A DNA stretch of 64,000 nt from Myxococcales bacterium. GTDB lineage: Bacteria; Myxococcota_A; UBA796; GCA-2862545. Below are positions 8,856 through 16,759 of this stretch, in pieces. Within the stretch, counting starts at the first letter, position 1. Each line of letters starts with the position of its first letter. The notes beneath the pieces were generated by a model. That model worked only from the letters and a program-made list of their open reading frames with translations. It was not told the origin of the DNA and searched no databases. Both the position numbers and the translations under genes were made by a program. The stretch is taken from the NCBI GenBank assembly GCA_019634415.1, contig JAHQVJ010000040.1:32713-96712 (forward strand). Direction: 5' to 3'.

Positions 8856-9677
8856 GTGCGAGCAGGATGCTACCGTAGGGTCGGAGGACGGTCGGTGCCA
8901 CCACACTCAGCCTGGCGAACACCCACTGCTGCGCTCGGTCTGTTCGCGCTCTTGCACTGCGGTGCATCGGAGCCCGCCACCGACGTGACCATCGGTCTGG
9001 GCGCTGGCAGCCACGAGTACACCCGCCCCGCGGCCGGCTGTAGCTCCACCGCCCACCGCAACACCGAGATCGCTTCCTTCGGCAGCATCCGGCATCGCAC
9101 GGCCTCTCGCCTCGTGCTGGAGGGCGGGGTGCTGATCTCTCCTGCCATCGACACCGACAACGCCGACGCCAGCCCCTTCCAGAGCGCCGGCACCTACGCC
9201 CTGACGGGTCGAATCGGCGCAGACTGGCGCTGGGCGGGCTTCACGCTGGGGCCCCAGCTGCTCGTCCATCCGGGGCTCAGCGACTCCGTCCTCCCTACTC
9301 CGTCCGTGGACCTGCGACTCGGCCCCACCCTCGCCTATGCCTGGGGCCGCGCCTTCCCGATGCAGAGCAGCGCACCCGTGGCAGGATTGCTCCAGGCGGG
9401 CTTCGGCACCGAGGGCAGCCTCGGGATGGCCGAGATGGGCTTTCAGGCTCCCACCGCTCGCGCGGGCATCGTGGCCCGCGGCCAGATGCAGCTCACCCCC
9501 CGCTGGCGACTGGGGGCGGAGCTGCTGGTGCACGAGGCTCAGCGCACCTTCCCGGGACCCGATCTCCGGCTGCTGGCGCTCGTCACGTTCCGCGCCAAGG
9601 GGCCGCCGGAGCCACCGTGGCTCCCCACCCCCGAAGCCACCGAGGATGCACCCACCCCTCCTACGCCGACGGAGTGA
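8856..9677 (+). CDS. Predicted envelope protein, beta-barrel-like
   Basis: 273 residues from a GTG at 8856 with GGAGG seven bases upstream; this is preferred over the longer open frame because that frame runs through the operator. After a basic leader comes a hydrophobic stretch TPTAALGLFALLHCGA, which could be a signal or weak lipoprotein leader, though the lipobox is poor. The rest alternates short hydrophobic strands with glycines (FTLGPQLLVHPGL, ARAGIVARGQMQLTPRWRL) as outer-membrane barrels do, and it ends in a Pro/Thr-rich tail. I do not recognise the family. Its end overlaps the 3' end of the YhaN-like gene by 17 bases. It may share the operator at 8815. Confidence 0.6.
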   Translation: MRAGCYRRVGGRSVPPHSAWRTPTAALGLFALLHCGASEPATDVTIGLGAGSHEYTRPAAGCSSTAHRNTEIASFGSIRHRTASRLVLEGGVLISPAIDTDNADASPFQSAGTYALTGRIGADWRWAGFTLGPQLLVHPGLSDSVLPTPSVDLRLGPTLAYAWGRAFPMQSSAPVAGLLQAGFGTEGSLGMAEMGFQAPTARAGIVARGQMQLTPRWRLGAELLVHEAQRTFPGPDLRLLALVTFRAKGPPEPPWLPTPEATEDAPTPPTPTE

Positions 9678-12024
9678 GGGGCAGCGCCAACACGGTCGCA
9701 TCGGGCACCAGCTCCACGAACAGCTGATGGATCCGGGGATGGCAGGTGGTGAGGATCACCTGCTGCTGCTGCGCCACCGTCGACACCACCCGAGCGAGGC
9801 TCCGCGCACGCTCCGGATCCTGGTTCACCAGGACGTCGTCGAGCAGGATCGGCAGCGGCACGGACTCGGCATGGCGCAGCGCCAACGCCAGGCGCACGGC
9901 CAGGTACATCAGGTCTCGTGTGCCGCGGGAGAGCTGCTGCGGACCCCGCAGCGACCCGTCCTCGGCCTGCGCCAAGAGCTTGCGGCCCTCGGCCTGCACC
10001 CCAATCCATCGCCCCTCGGTGGCCTGCTGCACCAGATCGGAGGCGCGACTCAGCACCGGCGGCTGCTCCTCGGCCACGAAGCGCCCATAGGTCTCCTCGA
10101 GCAGCTCGCTGGCCAGCTGCAGCTCCGCCATGCGGCGCAGCACGTGCTCGCGCTCGTCGTCCACGGCCGCCAGCTCCGAGCTCGCCTCGATCACGCGGCT
10201 GGAGCGCTCGATTCCTCGGATCCGGTCCGCCAGCGAGCCGAGCTGCTGCTGAAGGGACTCGCCAGCCTGATCGAGGTCGCGGCCCTCCTCGTCTACCTGT
10301 GCCAGCAGCTGCTCGATGGAGGTGTCTTGGGTGAGGGATCCGAGGTTGGCGGTGTGCTCCTCGCGCTCCGAAGCGAGGCGCTCGAGCTGACGCTCCACCT
10401 CCACCAGCTCGGTGCCCCAGGAGGCCAGCTGCTCCAGATCGTCGAGCCAAGCGCGCGCAGGCTCAGTCAGCGCCACCGCCGCCGCACTCCCGCGAGGGGC
10501 GGGCCTCCCCGCCACACGGCTCACCACGGCGGCTTCGGCCACCCACTCCCGCAGCGGACCGTCGAGGACCTCCACCTCACGCTCGGCCGCCACCGCCCGA
10601 TCCAACTGCTCGAAGGCCACCGGGATCCTCCGGCACAGCAGCTCGAGGGTGGTCGGATCCTCGGGCAGGGGCACGGGCTGCTCCGTCACCGCATGAGCGA
10701 GCCGCTGCTCCGCCTGCCGAGCGCGCTCCGCCCACAGCTGCTGCGCGATGGCTGCAGCCTGCACCCGCTGCCCAGATGCGCGCACGCTCACCCACAGCAG
10801 CGCCGCCAACAGAATCGCCGCAAGGCCCGCCAGCACGGCGCCCGCTACCCACTCCGCCAAGCCGAAGGCCACCAGCGAAGCCACCACCGCGAGCACCGCC
10901 ACCACCGCCAAGGGCCACGTCACAGACGGAGTCGCGCGGGATTCCGGGACCGCGACCTGCTCCGACGACTCGTCGGTGCGAATGCGGAGCACGTCCTGCG
11001 CCAACGCACCGAGCCGAGCCCAGGGCACGTCGCGCCCCGACGTGAGTAGCTCACGATCCCAGCGACCGGGCTGCCGCTCCAGGATGGCGTCGAGACGAGC
11101 GTCGACCTCCGCCACCGCCTCCCTGGCCCCCGCCAACGACGCTGCGCGACGCTGCATCCCCTCGGCGCTCGCCAACCAGCGACGCACCTGCGGCGCGTCG
11201 TCGCTGTCGGTGCTGGCCCAGCGCTGCCGCACCTCGTCGATGGAGGAGCGCAGCACCCCCCGCCGCCTCGTGGGCTCCGCCACGCGCTGGGCGACCGCCC
11301 GAAGCGACTGCTGCACCACCTGCGCCTGCGCCAAGCGCATTCGCTGCGCCTGGAGGGTGCCGCGCTTTCGCTCCAGCTCGGCCAGCTCGGCTCGCAGCCC
11401 CTCCCGCTGCGCGACGAGCTGCGGCAACGCCTCGGCCTCGGCTCGCGCCTGGCCGAGCTGCGCCACCACCTCGGCGCGGCGCTCCTTGAGTGCCTGCAGT
11501 GCCCCGCCCGAGCGCGACCCCAGCCCCAGCTTGCGCAGCTGCTCGCGCCATGACTTCAGCACGGCGGTGGCATCTGCCCGGCGACCCGACACCGAGCTCG
11601 CGAAGAGCCGCTTCTGCAGCGCCTGGTCGTGCAGGGCCTCGAGCTGGCTCAGGTCGCTCGGCGCGCAGGCGAACACGGCGTCGAACGCGGTCCGGTCAAC
11701 GAAGCCGATCTGCGCCGCCAGCTCGGAATCCTCCACCGGCAGCCCGTCGCGCACCAGCGACAGCTCGTTGCGAATGCGCTCCACGCGGAGCGGTCCGGCC
11801 GCACCGTGCAGTGTGAGGGAGCCCCCAAGCCTCCCCCCCGCCAGCGCCTCGTCGGCGGGCACCGAGCGCCTCGGGCTCTTGCCGAAGAGCACGTAGCGGA
11901 CGAATCGCACCAAGGTGCTCTTGCCCGAGCCGTTGGGGCCCACCACCAAGGTGAGCTGCTCACCCAGGGGCAGCCGCACGTCGTGAAAGGGCCCGAATCC
12001 CTCGATCTGCAGCTCGGTGATCAC
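9661..12024 (-). CDS. YhaN-like SMC/SbcC-type AAA ATPase
   Basis: 787 residues. The Walker A GPNGSGKST is at residues 29-37, and the C-terminus has the signature-like SRGTRDLMYLAVRLALALR followed by Walker B PILLDDVLVNQD. Between them lie long Arg/Glu/Ala-rich coiled-coil arms interrupted near residues 370-415 by two strongly hydrophobic segments (LAVVAVLAVVASLVAFGLAE and a second). That membrane-inserted arm is a feature of YhaN-like proteins and is absent from SbcC and Rad50. It overlaps the preceding nuclease gene by four bases, so the two form an SbcCD-like ATPase-nuclease complex probably tethered to the membrane and acting on DNA ends. Confidence 0.88.
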   Translation of the reverse strand: MITELQIEGFGPFHDVRLPLGEQLTLVVGPNGSGKSTLVRFVRYVLFGKSPRRSVPADEALAGGRLGGSLTLHGAAGPLRVERIRNELSLVRDGLPVEDSELAAQIGFVDRTAFDAVFACAPSDLSQLEALHDQALQKRLFASSVSGRRADATAVLKSWREQLRKLGLGSRSGGALQALKERRAEVVAQLGQARAEAEALPQLVAQREGLRAELAELERKRGTLQAQRMRLAQAQVVQQSLRAVAQRVAEPTRRRGVLRSSIDEVRQRWASTDSDDAPQVRRWLASAEGMQRRAASLAGAREAVAEVDARLDAILERQPGRWDRELLTSGRDVPWARLGALAQDVLRIRTDESSEQVAVPESRATPSVTWPLAVVAVLAVVASLVAFGLAEWVAGAVLAGLAAILLAALLWVSVRASGQRVQAAAIAQQLWAERARQAEQRLAHAVTEQPVPLPEDPTTLELLCRRIPVAFEQLDRAVAAEREVEVLDGPLREWVAEAAVVSRVAGRPAPRGSAAAVALTEPARAWLDDLEQLASWGTELVEVERQLERLASEREEHTANLGSLTQDTSIEQLLAQVDEEGRDLDQAGESLQQQLGSLADRIRGIERSSRVIEASSELAAVDDEREHVLRRMAELQLASELLEETYGRFVAEEQPPVLSRASDLVQQATEGRWIGVQAEGRKLLAQAEDGSLRGPQQLSRGTRDLMYLAVRLALALRHAESVPLPILLDDVLVNQDPERARSLARVVSTVAQQQQVILTTCHPRIHQLFVELVPDATVLALPLTPSA

Positions 12025-13277
12025 CGGCCATCCTCCGCCTCGACGTCGTGCACGGCGTCCACCGCACGGTGCAGGGCCCGCTGCATCAGCGCGCGGAGGT
12101 CCTCGACGGACAGCTCCTCGGCAAAGCTCCGCAGCACCGCATGCCCGGCCAGTCGCTCCCGCACATCGGCCCAGTCGTCTGCGCGCTGGATCAGCGCGCC
12201 CGCCAGGGTGGGGCCCTTCGCGACCAGCTCCAGATCCACCGCTGACCGCACGTCCACCCGCACGTCCATCCAGCGCACACCATCACCGCTGCGGTCGGTC
12301 AGCATGCGCAGCCACTCCTCGACGGGCACGTCGCGGAGGCCTCGGTAGTCGACGGACGATCCGGAGATCTCGGCCCTGAGCAGGCGTACCACCCCCTCCG
12401 GCTCCGGAGCCCCCGCCACCAACGCCGCGACCACCGCGTCGAGATCGGCCAGACCTGCCACATCGCACGCGACTCGGTGAAAGGCGATCGGCGCCACGGG
12501 GAGCGCCTCGACCACCAGCGCATCGGGCGGGCCCTGCACGAAGAGCGCGCCCCGCACGCCCTCCTCGCCGAAGCTCCGACCTTGGAGGTTGCCGGGGAAC
12601 GCCACCAAGGGGTGCCGGCTCAGCACCCGCTGATCGTGCACGTGCCCCAGCGCCCAGTAGTGGAAGGGCTGCGCCACGAGGTCCGCCACCGTGCACGGGC
12701 TGTACGGGTGCTCGCCGCCGTGGGCGTCCAGCTCCGTGTGCAGCATGGCCACGTGCAGGCCGGGCCCCTGGGGCTCGGGATAGCCAGCGGCGAGGTTCTC
12801 GAAGACCTTCTTCTGTGGGTAGGACCGTCCCGTGATGGAGACCGGACCCGCATCGGTGGAGAGCCGGACCGTCTCGGCAGCGTCGGACGCCAACAGGTGG
12901 GTGCGCTCCGGCCAGACCCGCACGGCGGTGTAGCCCTCGTCGAGGGGATCGTGGTTGCCGTGAAGCAGCACCAGGTGGATCCCCGCCGCATCGAGGCGCT
13001 CGGCTGCACGCCGCAGCGCTACCTGAGCGCGAGCTCCCCGCCGCAAGCCATCGTAGACGTCGCCCGCCACCACGACGAAGTGGCAAGAACGCTCGATGGC
13101 CTCGTCGACGAGGCGCCGAAGCGCCGTGAGGCTCGCATCCCTCAGCTGCTGCGCCAGGTCGGGATCGCGTCGACCCAGCCCGCGGAAGGGACTGTCGAGG
13201 TGCAAGTCGGCGGCATGGACGAAGCGGTACGTGGCGAGCCTCGGTCTATGTGTGGAAGTAGCCACACACGAGACCAA
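12021..13277 (-). CDS. YhaO-like metallophosphoesterase DNA exonuclease
   Basis: About 414-418 residues of the SbcD/Mre11-type calcineurin-like phosphoesterases. Metal-binding motifs run in order: HAADLHLDSPF, VVAGDVYDG, LHGNHDPL, AMLHTEL and ALGHVHDQR. The partner ATPase gene starts at 12024, overlapping the stop (ATGA-like coupling), matching the YhaO-YhaN arrangement. The start is uncertain: a TTG at 13277 and a GTG at 13265 both fit, and neither has a clear ribosome site. A 7-bp perfect inverted repeat (TGTGTGG-N6-CCACACA, 13249-13268) straddles the presumed start and may be regulatory. The likely role is processing of DNA ends with the YhaN-like protein. Confidence 0.88.
   Translation of the reverse strand: MVSCVATSTHRPRLATYRFVHAADLHLDSPFRGLGRRDPDLAQQLRDASLTALRRLVDEAIERSCHFVVVAGDVYDGLRRGARAQVALRRAAERLDAAGIHLVLLHGNHDPLDEGYTAVRVWPERTHLLASDAAETVRLSTDAGPVSITGRSYPQKKVFENLAAGYPEPQGPGLHVAMLHTELDAHGGEHPYSPCTVADLVAQPFHYWALGHVHDQRVLSRHPLVAFPGNLQGRSFGEEGVRGALFVQGPPDALVVEALPVAPIAFHRVACDVAGLADLDAVVAALVAGAPEPEGVVRLLRAEISGSSVDYRGLRDVPVEEWLRMLTDRSGDGVRWMDVRVDVRSAVDLELVAKGPTLAGALIQRADDWADVRERLAGHAVLRSFAEELSVEDLRALMQRALHRAVDAVHDVEAEDGR
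13249..13268. promoter_or_regulatory. Perfect 7-bp inverted repeat at the YhaO-like gene start
   Basis: TGTGTGG, six bases, CCACACA. It covers the predicted first codons of the minus-strand nuclease gene and lies about 50 bases from the operator-like element of the divergent regulator gene. It could be an operator or an mRNA hairpin limiting translation; it has no second copy that I saw in the window, so significance is uncertain. Confidence 0.35.
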
Positions 13278-13320
13278 AATCGGACCGTGAGATCACCAAG
13301 GGCACGACGTCGGGCGCCAA

Positions 13321-13347
13321 ATTCAATACCTTTTGAAAGAACTGACG
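13321..13347. promoter_or_regulatory. Operator-like inverted repeat, copy 2 (TTCAA-N6-TTGAA)
   Basis: ATTCAA (13321-13326), six bases, TTGAAA (13333-13338), then two bases and ACTGACG. It matches copy 1 at 8815-8842 in arms, spacing and flank, and lies about 30 bases upstream of the GbsR/MarR-type regulator start. The position suggests autoregulation. Weak or absent -10 boxes at the expected distance argue against reading TTGAAA simply as a -35 hexamer. Confidence 0.6.
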
Positions 13348-13373
13348 GCCCTTGCCGCCCCCGAAGGTTAGCC

Positions 13374-13934
13374 ATGGACATGACGCTGACGCCCGAAGAG
13401 ACTCGACAACGGGCCATCGACCTGTCCGCGGAGACGATGGGGGAACTCATCGCCTTCTGGGGCTTCAAGGCCAGCATGGGTCGGATCTGGACCTTGCTGT
13501 ACCTGTCGTCGCGACCTCTGCCCGCCGACGAGATCGCCACACGCACCCAGCTCTCTGCGGGGGCCGTGTCGATGGCCCTGGCGGAGCTGCAGCAGTGGGG
13601 CATCGCCGAGCGGGCGGTGCTCCCCGGGGAGCGGAAGCGCCACTACCGTGCGGAGACCGATGTCTGGGGTGTGATCCGGCGCATCGTGCGGGAGCGAGAG
13701 CTGCGGCTCGTGGGCCGGTCCGTGCAGCGATTCACCGAGGCCGTCCAGCTGCTGGAGGCGCACCTACAGCAGCATCCCGACGACAGCGACTCGGCGTTCA
13801 TGCTGCAGCGCCTGCGCGGGCTGCTGTCGCTGGCCCAGATCGGCTACCAGCTGGTGGAGTCGTTCGCGGAGGTCGGTCTGTTCACCCTCGAGCCCATCCG
13901 CGGCGCCCTCAACAAGGCCAAAGATGCCCGCTGA
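13374..13934 (+). CDS. GbsR/MarR-family transcriptional regulator
   Basis: 186 residues from the ATG at 13374, with AAGG about seven bases upstream; the longer open frame to the left is antisense to the nuclease gene. The N-terminal two-thirds is a winged helix of the GbsR type: ETMGELIAFWGFKASMGRIW, then LPADEIATRTQLSAGAVSMA (recognition helix) and the wing GERKRHYRAE. The C-terminal helices (about residues 105-186) would form the dimer or sensor part. Family members often control osmolyte or membrane-related genes. The inverted repeat just upstream, repeated before the menaquinone operon, suggests autoregulation and control of isoprenoid/quinone synthesis; the ligand is unknown. Confidence 0.88.
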   Translation: MDMTLTPEETRQRAIDLSAETMGELIAFWGFKASMGRIWTLLYLSSRPLPADEIATRTQLSAGAVSMALAELQQWGIAERAVLPGERKRHYRAETDVWGVIRRIVRERELRLVGRSVQRFTEAVQLLEAHLQQHPDDSDSAFMLQRLRGLLSLAQIGYQLVESFAEVGLFTLEPIRGALNKAKDAR

Positions 13935-14187
13935 TCCGCTCTGGGACCGCAGGGGCCCGCCCGCCGATCCCGCTCGTGCCATCACCTCGGTGCACGACTT
14001 CCTCGAGCGCTGCCGGGCGTGGGGCACGGACCGGCAGATCCCCGAGCTGCTGGAGCGCCTGCAGCAAGCCCCCTCTCCCACCGACGCCGCGAAGCTGCAT
14101 CAGTGGACCACCTGGGTGGCTTTCCTGGACCATGCGCTGTCCGAGCTCCGAGACGGGACCCTCGACCCCTGGTTCGACGAGCTATAG
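13924..14187 (+). CDS. Small hypothetical protein downstream of the regulator
   Basis: 87 residues, start overlapping the regulator's end by 11 bases, so probably co-translated. The sequence is Trp/Leu/Asp-rich and predicted helical (SVHDFLERCRAWGTD, then ELLERLQQAPSPTDAAKLH, WTTWVAFLDHALSEL), without a signal peptide, membrane segment or known motif. Codon use has the strong third-position GC of its neighbours, which supports it being real. It could be a partner of the regulator; no function can be assigned. Confidence 0.6.
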   Translation: MPADPLWDRRGPPADPARAITSVHDFLERCRAWGTDRQIPELLERLQQAPSPTDAAKLHQWTTWVAFLDHALSELRDGTLDPWFDEL

Positions 14188-14205
14188 ACCTGGTAGCGAG
14201 GATCC

Positions 14206-14961
14206 ATGGTGCTCGGCATTCTTCTCGCGACGGCCTGCTCCCCCTCCGGTCCCCTGGTGGAAGGCCGCGTGACCGACATCTGGGGAAACCCCATCGAAGG
14301 GGCCACGGTGATGGTGGAGGGCGGCAGCGAGCGTCCCCTCACGGACTCCAGTGGTCGCTACGCCATCGAGCGTCTCGACGGCAAGCGCCTGATCAAGGCG
14401 GGCCGCAAGGGCTACATCCAGGACCACCACACGGTCGCCTTCGAGGCCGACACCCCCACCGAGGGCCCCACCTTCACGCTCTACCCGCAGCCGGAGCGCT
14501 TCGGGCTGTTCTTGGTGCAGCACGACCACTACTCGGAGCTGACGCCCAAGCGCGTCAACTCAGTGGGCAACGCGCTGCGCAGCTACCGTGGTACCCGCAG
14601 CACGGGCGAGGTCATCGCCGATCGCAGTCAGCCCACGGTGTTGTGGCACATCGACGTTCCCCAAGAGCAGGCCATGGGCCTGCAGCTCGAGCTGCGACGC
14701 CTGGACTTCCTGCGTCGAGGCAAGGTGCCCTCCCCCAGCGGCGAGACCGACGTCAACGTCAACCTCTACGTCGACGCTGGGGCCGTGCCCACGGAGATCG
14801 AGCCGCTGCGCAGCCGCTTCGACTACCTGGTGCGCGTGTCGGAGCCACTGACTCCCGGGCTGTACGCCTTCCAGACCCAGGGGCTGCTCACGGCCGACAT
14901 GTCGGTCTGGAGCCAGACGGCGCCCGAGCTGCGCACGGTGCATCCGTTCGAGGTCCGCTAG
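14206..14961 (+). CDS. Lipoprotein with carboxypeptidase regulatory-like domain
   Basis: 251 residues. MVLGILLATAC ends in a lipobox-like LATAC, so the mature protein probably begins at Cys 11. Residues about 17-85 form a carboxypeptidase regulatory-like (CarboxypepD_reg) beta-sandwich: VEGRVTDIWGNPIEGATVMV, then DSSGRYAIERL. The remainder (about residues 90-251) has no motif I recognise. It is predicted to be a periplasmic or outer-membrane lipoprotein with a structural or binding role. It is tail to tail with the OmpA-like gene (13 bases between stops). Confidence 0.75.
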   Translation: MVLGILLATACSPSGPLVEGRVTDIWGNPIEGATVMVEGGSERPLTDSSGRYAIERLDGKRLIKAGRKGYIQDHHTVAFEADTPTEGPTFTLYPQPERFGLFLVQHDHYSELTPKRVNSVGNALRSYRGTRSTGEVIADRSQPTVLWHIDVPQEQAMGLQLELRRLDFLRRGKVPSPSGETDVNVNLYVDAGAVPTEIEPLRSRFDYLVRVSEPLTPGLYAFQTQGLLTADMSVWSQTAPELRTVHPFEVR

Positions 14962-14974
14962 CGTCCGCCTCGCC

Positions 14975-16750
14975 TCAGGGCAGGATGCGAACGTCGATGT
15001 GGCCTTCGTCCGACGCTCCGGTGTGTCCGTTCGACACCATCTGAGCGGCCGGCACGCCCTGCGCCCGCAAGTAGCTCAAGACAGCCTCCGCTCGCGCCCA
15101 CGACAACCGACGCCCCCCCTGGCCACCGGGATCGGTGTAGCCGGTGACCCGCACCTTCAGGTCCTGGGTCATGAGCAGCGTGGCGATCTGCGACAGCACC
15201 TCGGCGACCGCCGGGGAGACCTCCGAGGTGCCTGCCTCGAACAGCACCGGCGCGGCGATCGCCACCCGATCGCCCTCCACTCGTACCTGCGTCGGCGACA
15301 GCACCGCATCGATGGTCAAGATCCCTCCTTCCTGGACCTCGATCTCCTGCTGGTGGATGTCGTAGCCCGGTGCGGTGATCAGCAACGTGTGCGGGCCCGT
15401 CCCCATCGTGTGCACACCCTCTCCATCCTTGATGGAGGTGTCCTCGGGTGCACAGGCGATCTCCTCGGTGAGGTACCGGACCGTGGTGCCCTCGAGTGCG
15501 CGACCCGCCCCGTCTCGTACGGTGACCTCGACTTGACCCGTCACGTAGGCCACGGGGATCTGGTAGACGGTGCCCACGGTGGCCTCCATCTCGGTGACGA
15601 CCTGACCTGCGCGACAGGCTCCCACCAACGCCGTGGCCCGAAATGGCTGACCTGGTCGGCCCTCCACCACCACCGTGCCCTTGCCGCTGACCACGGTGCC
15701 GTTCGGCCGATGCACCACGATGCTCGCCTCCGCGGCTTCCTGCACCGGCGCCTCGGCCAGGAACTCGATGCGGGGCAGCTGGTCGGCGCAGCCATCGTTG
15801 TCGACGTAGCCGTTGATGGTCTCGGGCACGTCCACGCACTGATCCAGGCGATCCACCACCCCGTCGCCGTCCAGATCCGACGGCGGCCCCCCGCGCAGGG
15901 CGAGCCCGGCACCCATCATGGCGCGCAGCGGCGAAGCCCCTGCCCCCTGCCCCAGACCGGTGCCCACTCCAGCGGTCCAGAACAGCCCGTTGGGGGCGGC
16001 GTAGCGCGCCGAGAGCAGCGCCTGCGCCGGCGTGCCGATGGCGCCGCGCACGGTGGGATCGATGGCGTAGTCGCCGTGCGCCTCCACCCCGAAGCCGAGC
16101 CGCTCGGAGGCGAGCAGCCCCAGGTGCAGACCTCCCTCGAGCACATCGCCGCCGCGGGTGGGCGCCGGGCGCACGTCGACGGGCTGGCTCGGCGAGAAGC
16201 GTCCGCCCACGTACCAGCTCACGGTCAGGGCGCTGGCCTCCACGGTGCCGACCACGCCGCCGCCTCCCGTCAGGCCGTGCTCGCCTCGGTAGCGCAGCGG
16301 ATCCCCGGTGGGCGCGGTCACGAACCCAGTGAAGCCCAGGCCGAAGCCGCCCGCGGAGTCGGGGTGGGCCACCATGGCGAGCACGCTGGCACCGAGGTCG
16401 CCCAGGCCAGCGGGCTGCCCGCCCTGGGGCCCGTCGCTCGCCAGCACCACCGGCGCCTCCACCCCGAGCCGGAAGCCTCGCGTGGGCGCGAACCCAGCCG
16501 CCACGTCCACCGCCACCAGGTTCGACAGGACCGCATCCACCTGCCCGGGCTCGGTCTCGAAGACCAATGGCCGAGACGCATACCCCCCCACGAAGCCCAA
16601 GGAGCCGTCGAGGGCCTGCTGCGCACCGGGCCGAAGGAAGGTCAGAGGGTCTCGCGGATCTGCATCGGCGGCCGGCATCCGAAACCCGAGCGCGTCGAAA
16701 CCACCCTCTTGGGCGCGAGCGTCGATGACGGCGAGCAGGCACAACCACAT
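14975..16750 (-). CDS. OmpA-family outer membrane protein with thrombospondin type 3-like repeat
   Basis: 591 residues. A short hydrophobic leader ending in ...VIDARAQ looks like a signal peptide cut after ARA. Residues about 25-290 are Gly-rich alternating strands suggestive of a beta-barrel. A calcium-binding type 3 repeat DLDGDGVVDRLDQC follows near residue 295, then two carboxypeptidase-regulatory-like sandwiches (about 350-480). The C-terminus is a divergent OmpA peptidoglycan-binding domain (APVLFEAGTSEVSPAV, RVTGYTDPGGQGGRRLSWAR). This layout is common for large outer-membrane proteins in Myxococcota. It follows the lamin-tail lipoprotein gene by nine bases and is probably in the same operon. 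Confidence 0.82.
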   Translation of the reverse strand: MWLCLLAVIDARAQEGGFDALGFRMPAADADPRDPLTFLRPGAQQALDGSLGFVGGYASRPLVFETEPGQVDAVLSNLVAVDVAAGFAPTRGFRLGVEAPVVLASDGPQGGQPAGLGDLGASVLAMVAHPDSAGGFGLGFTGFVTAPTGDPLRYRGEHGLTGGGGVVGTVEASALTVSWYVGGRFSPSQPVDVRPAPTRGGDVLEGGLHLGLLASERLGFGVEAHGDYAIDPTVRGAIGTPAQALLSARYAAPNGLFWTAGVGTGLGQGAGASPLRAMMGAGLALRGGPPSDLDGDGVVDRLDQCVDVPETINGYVDNDGCADQLPRIEFLAEAPVQEAAEASIVVHRPNGTVVSGKGTVVVEGRPGQPFRATALVGACRAGQVVTEMEATVGTVYQIPVAYVTGQVEVTVRDGAGRALEGTTVRYLTEEIACAPEDTSIKDGEGVHTMGTGPHTLLITAPGYDIHQQEIEVQEGGILTIDAVLSPTQVRVEGDRVAIAAPVLFEAGTSEVSPAVAEVLSQIATLLMTQDLKVRVTGYTDPGGQGGRRLSWARAEAVLSYLRAQGVPAAQMVSNGHTGASDEGHIDVRILP

Positions 16751-16759
16751 GAGACGGTC

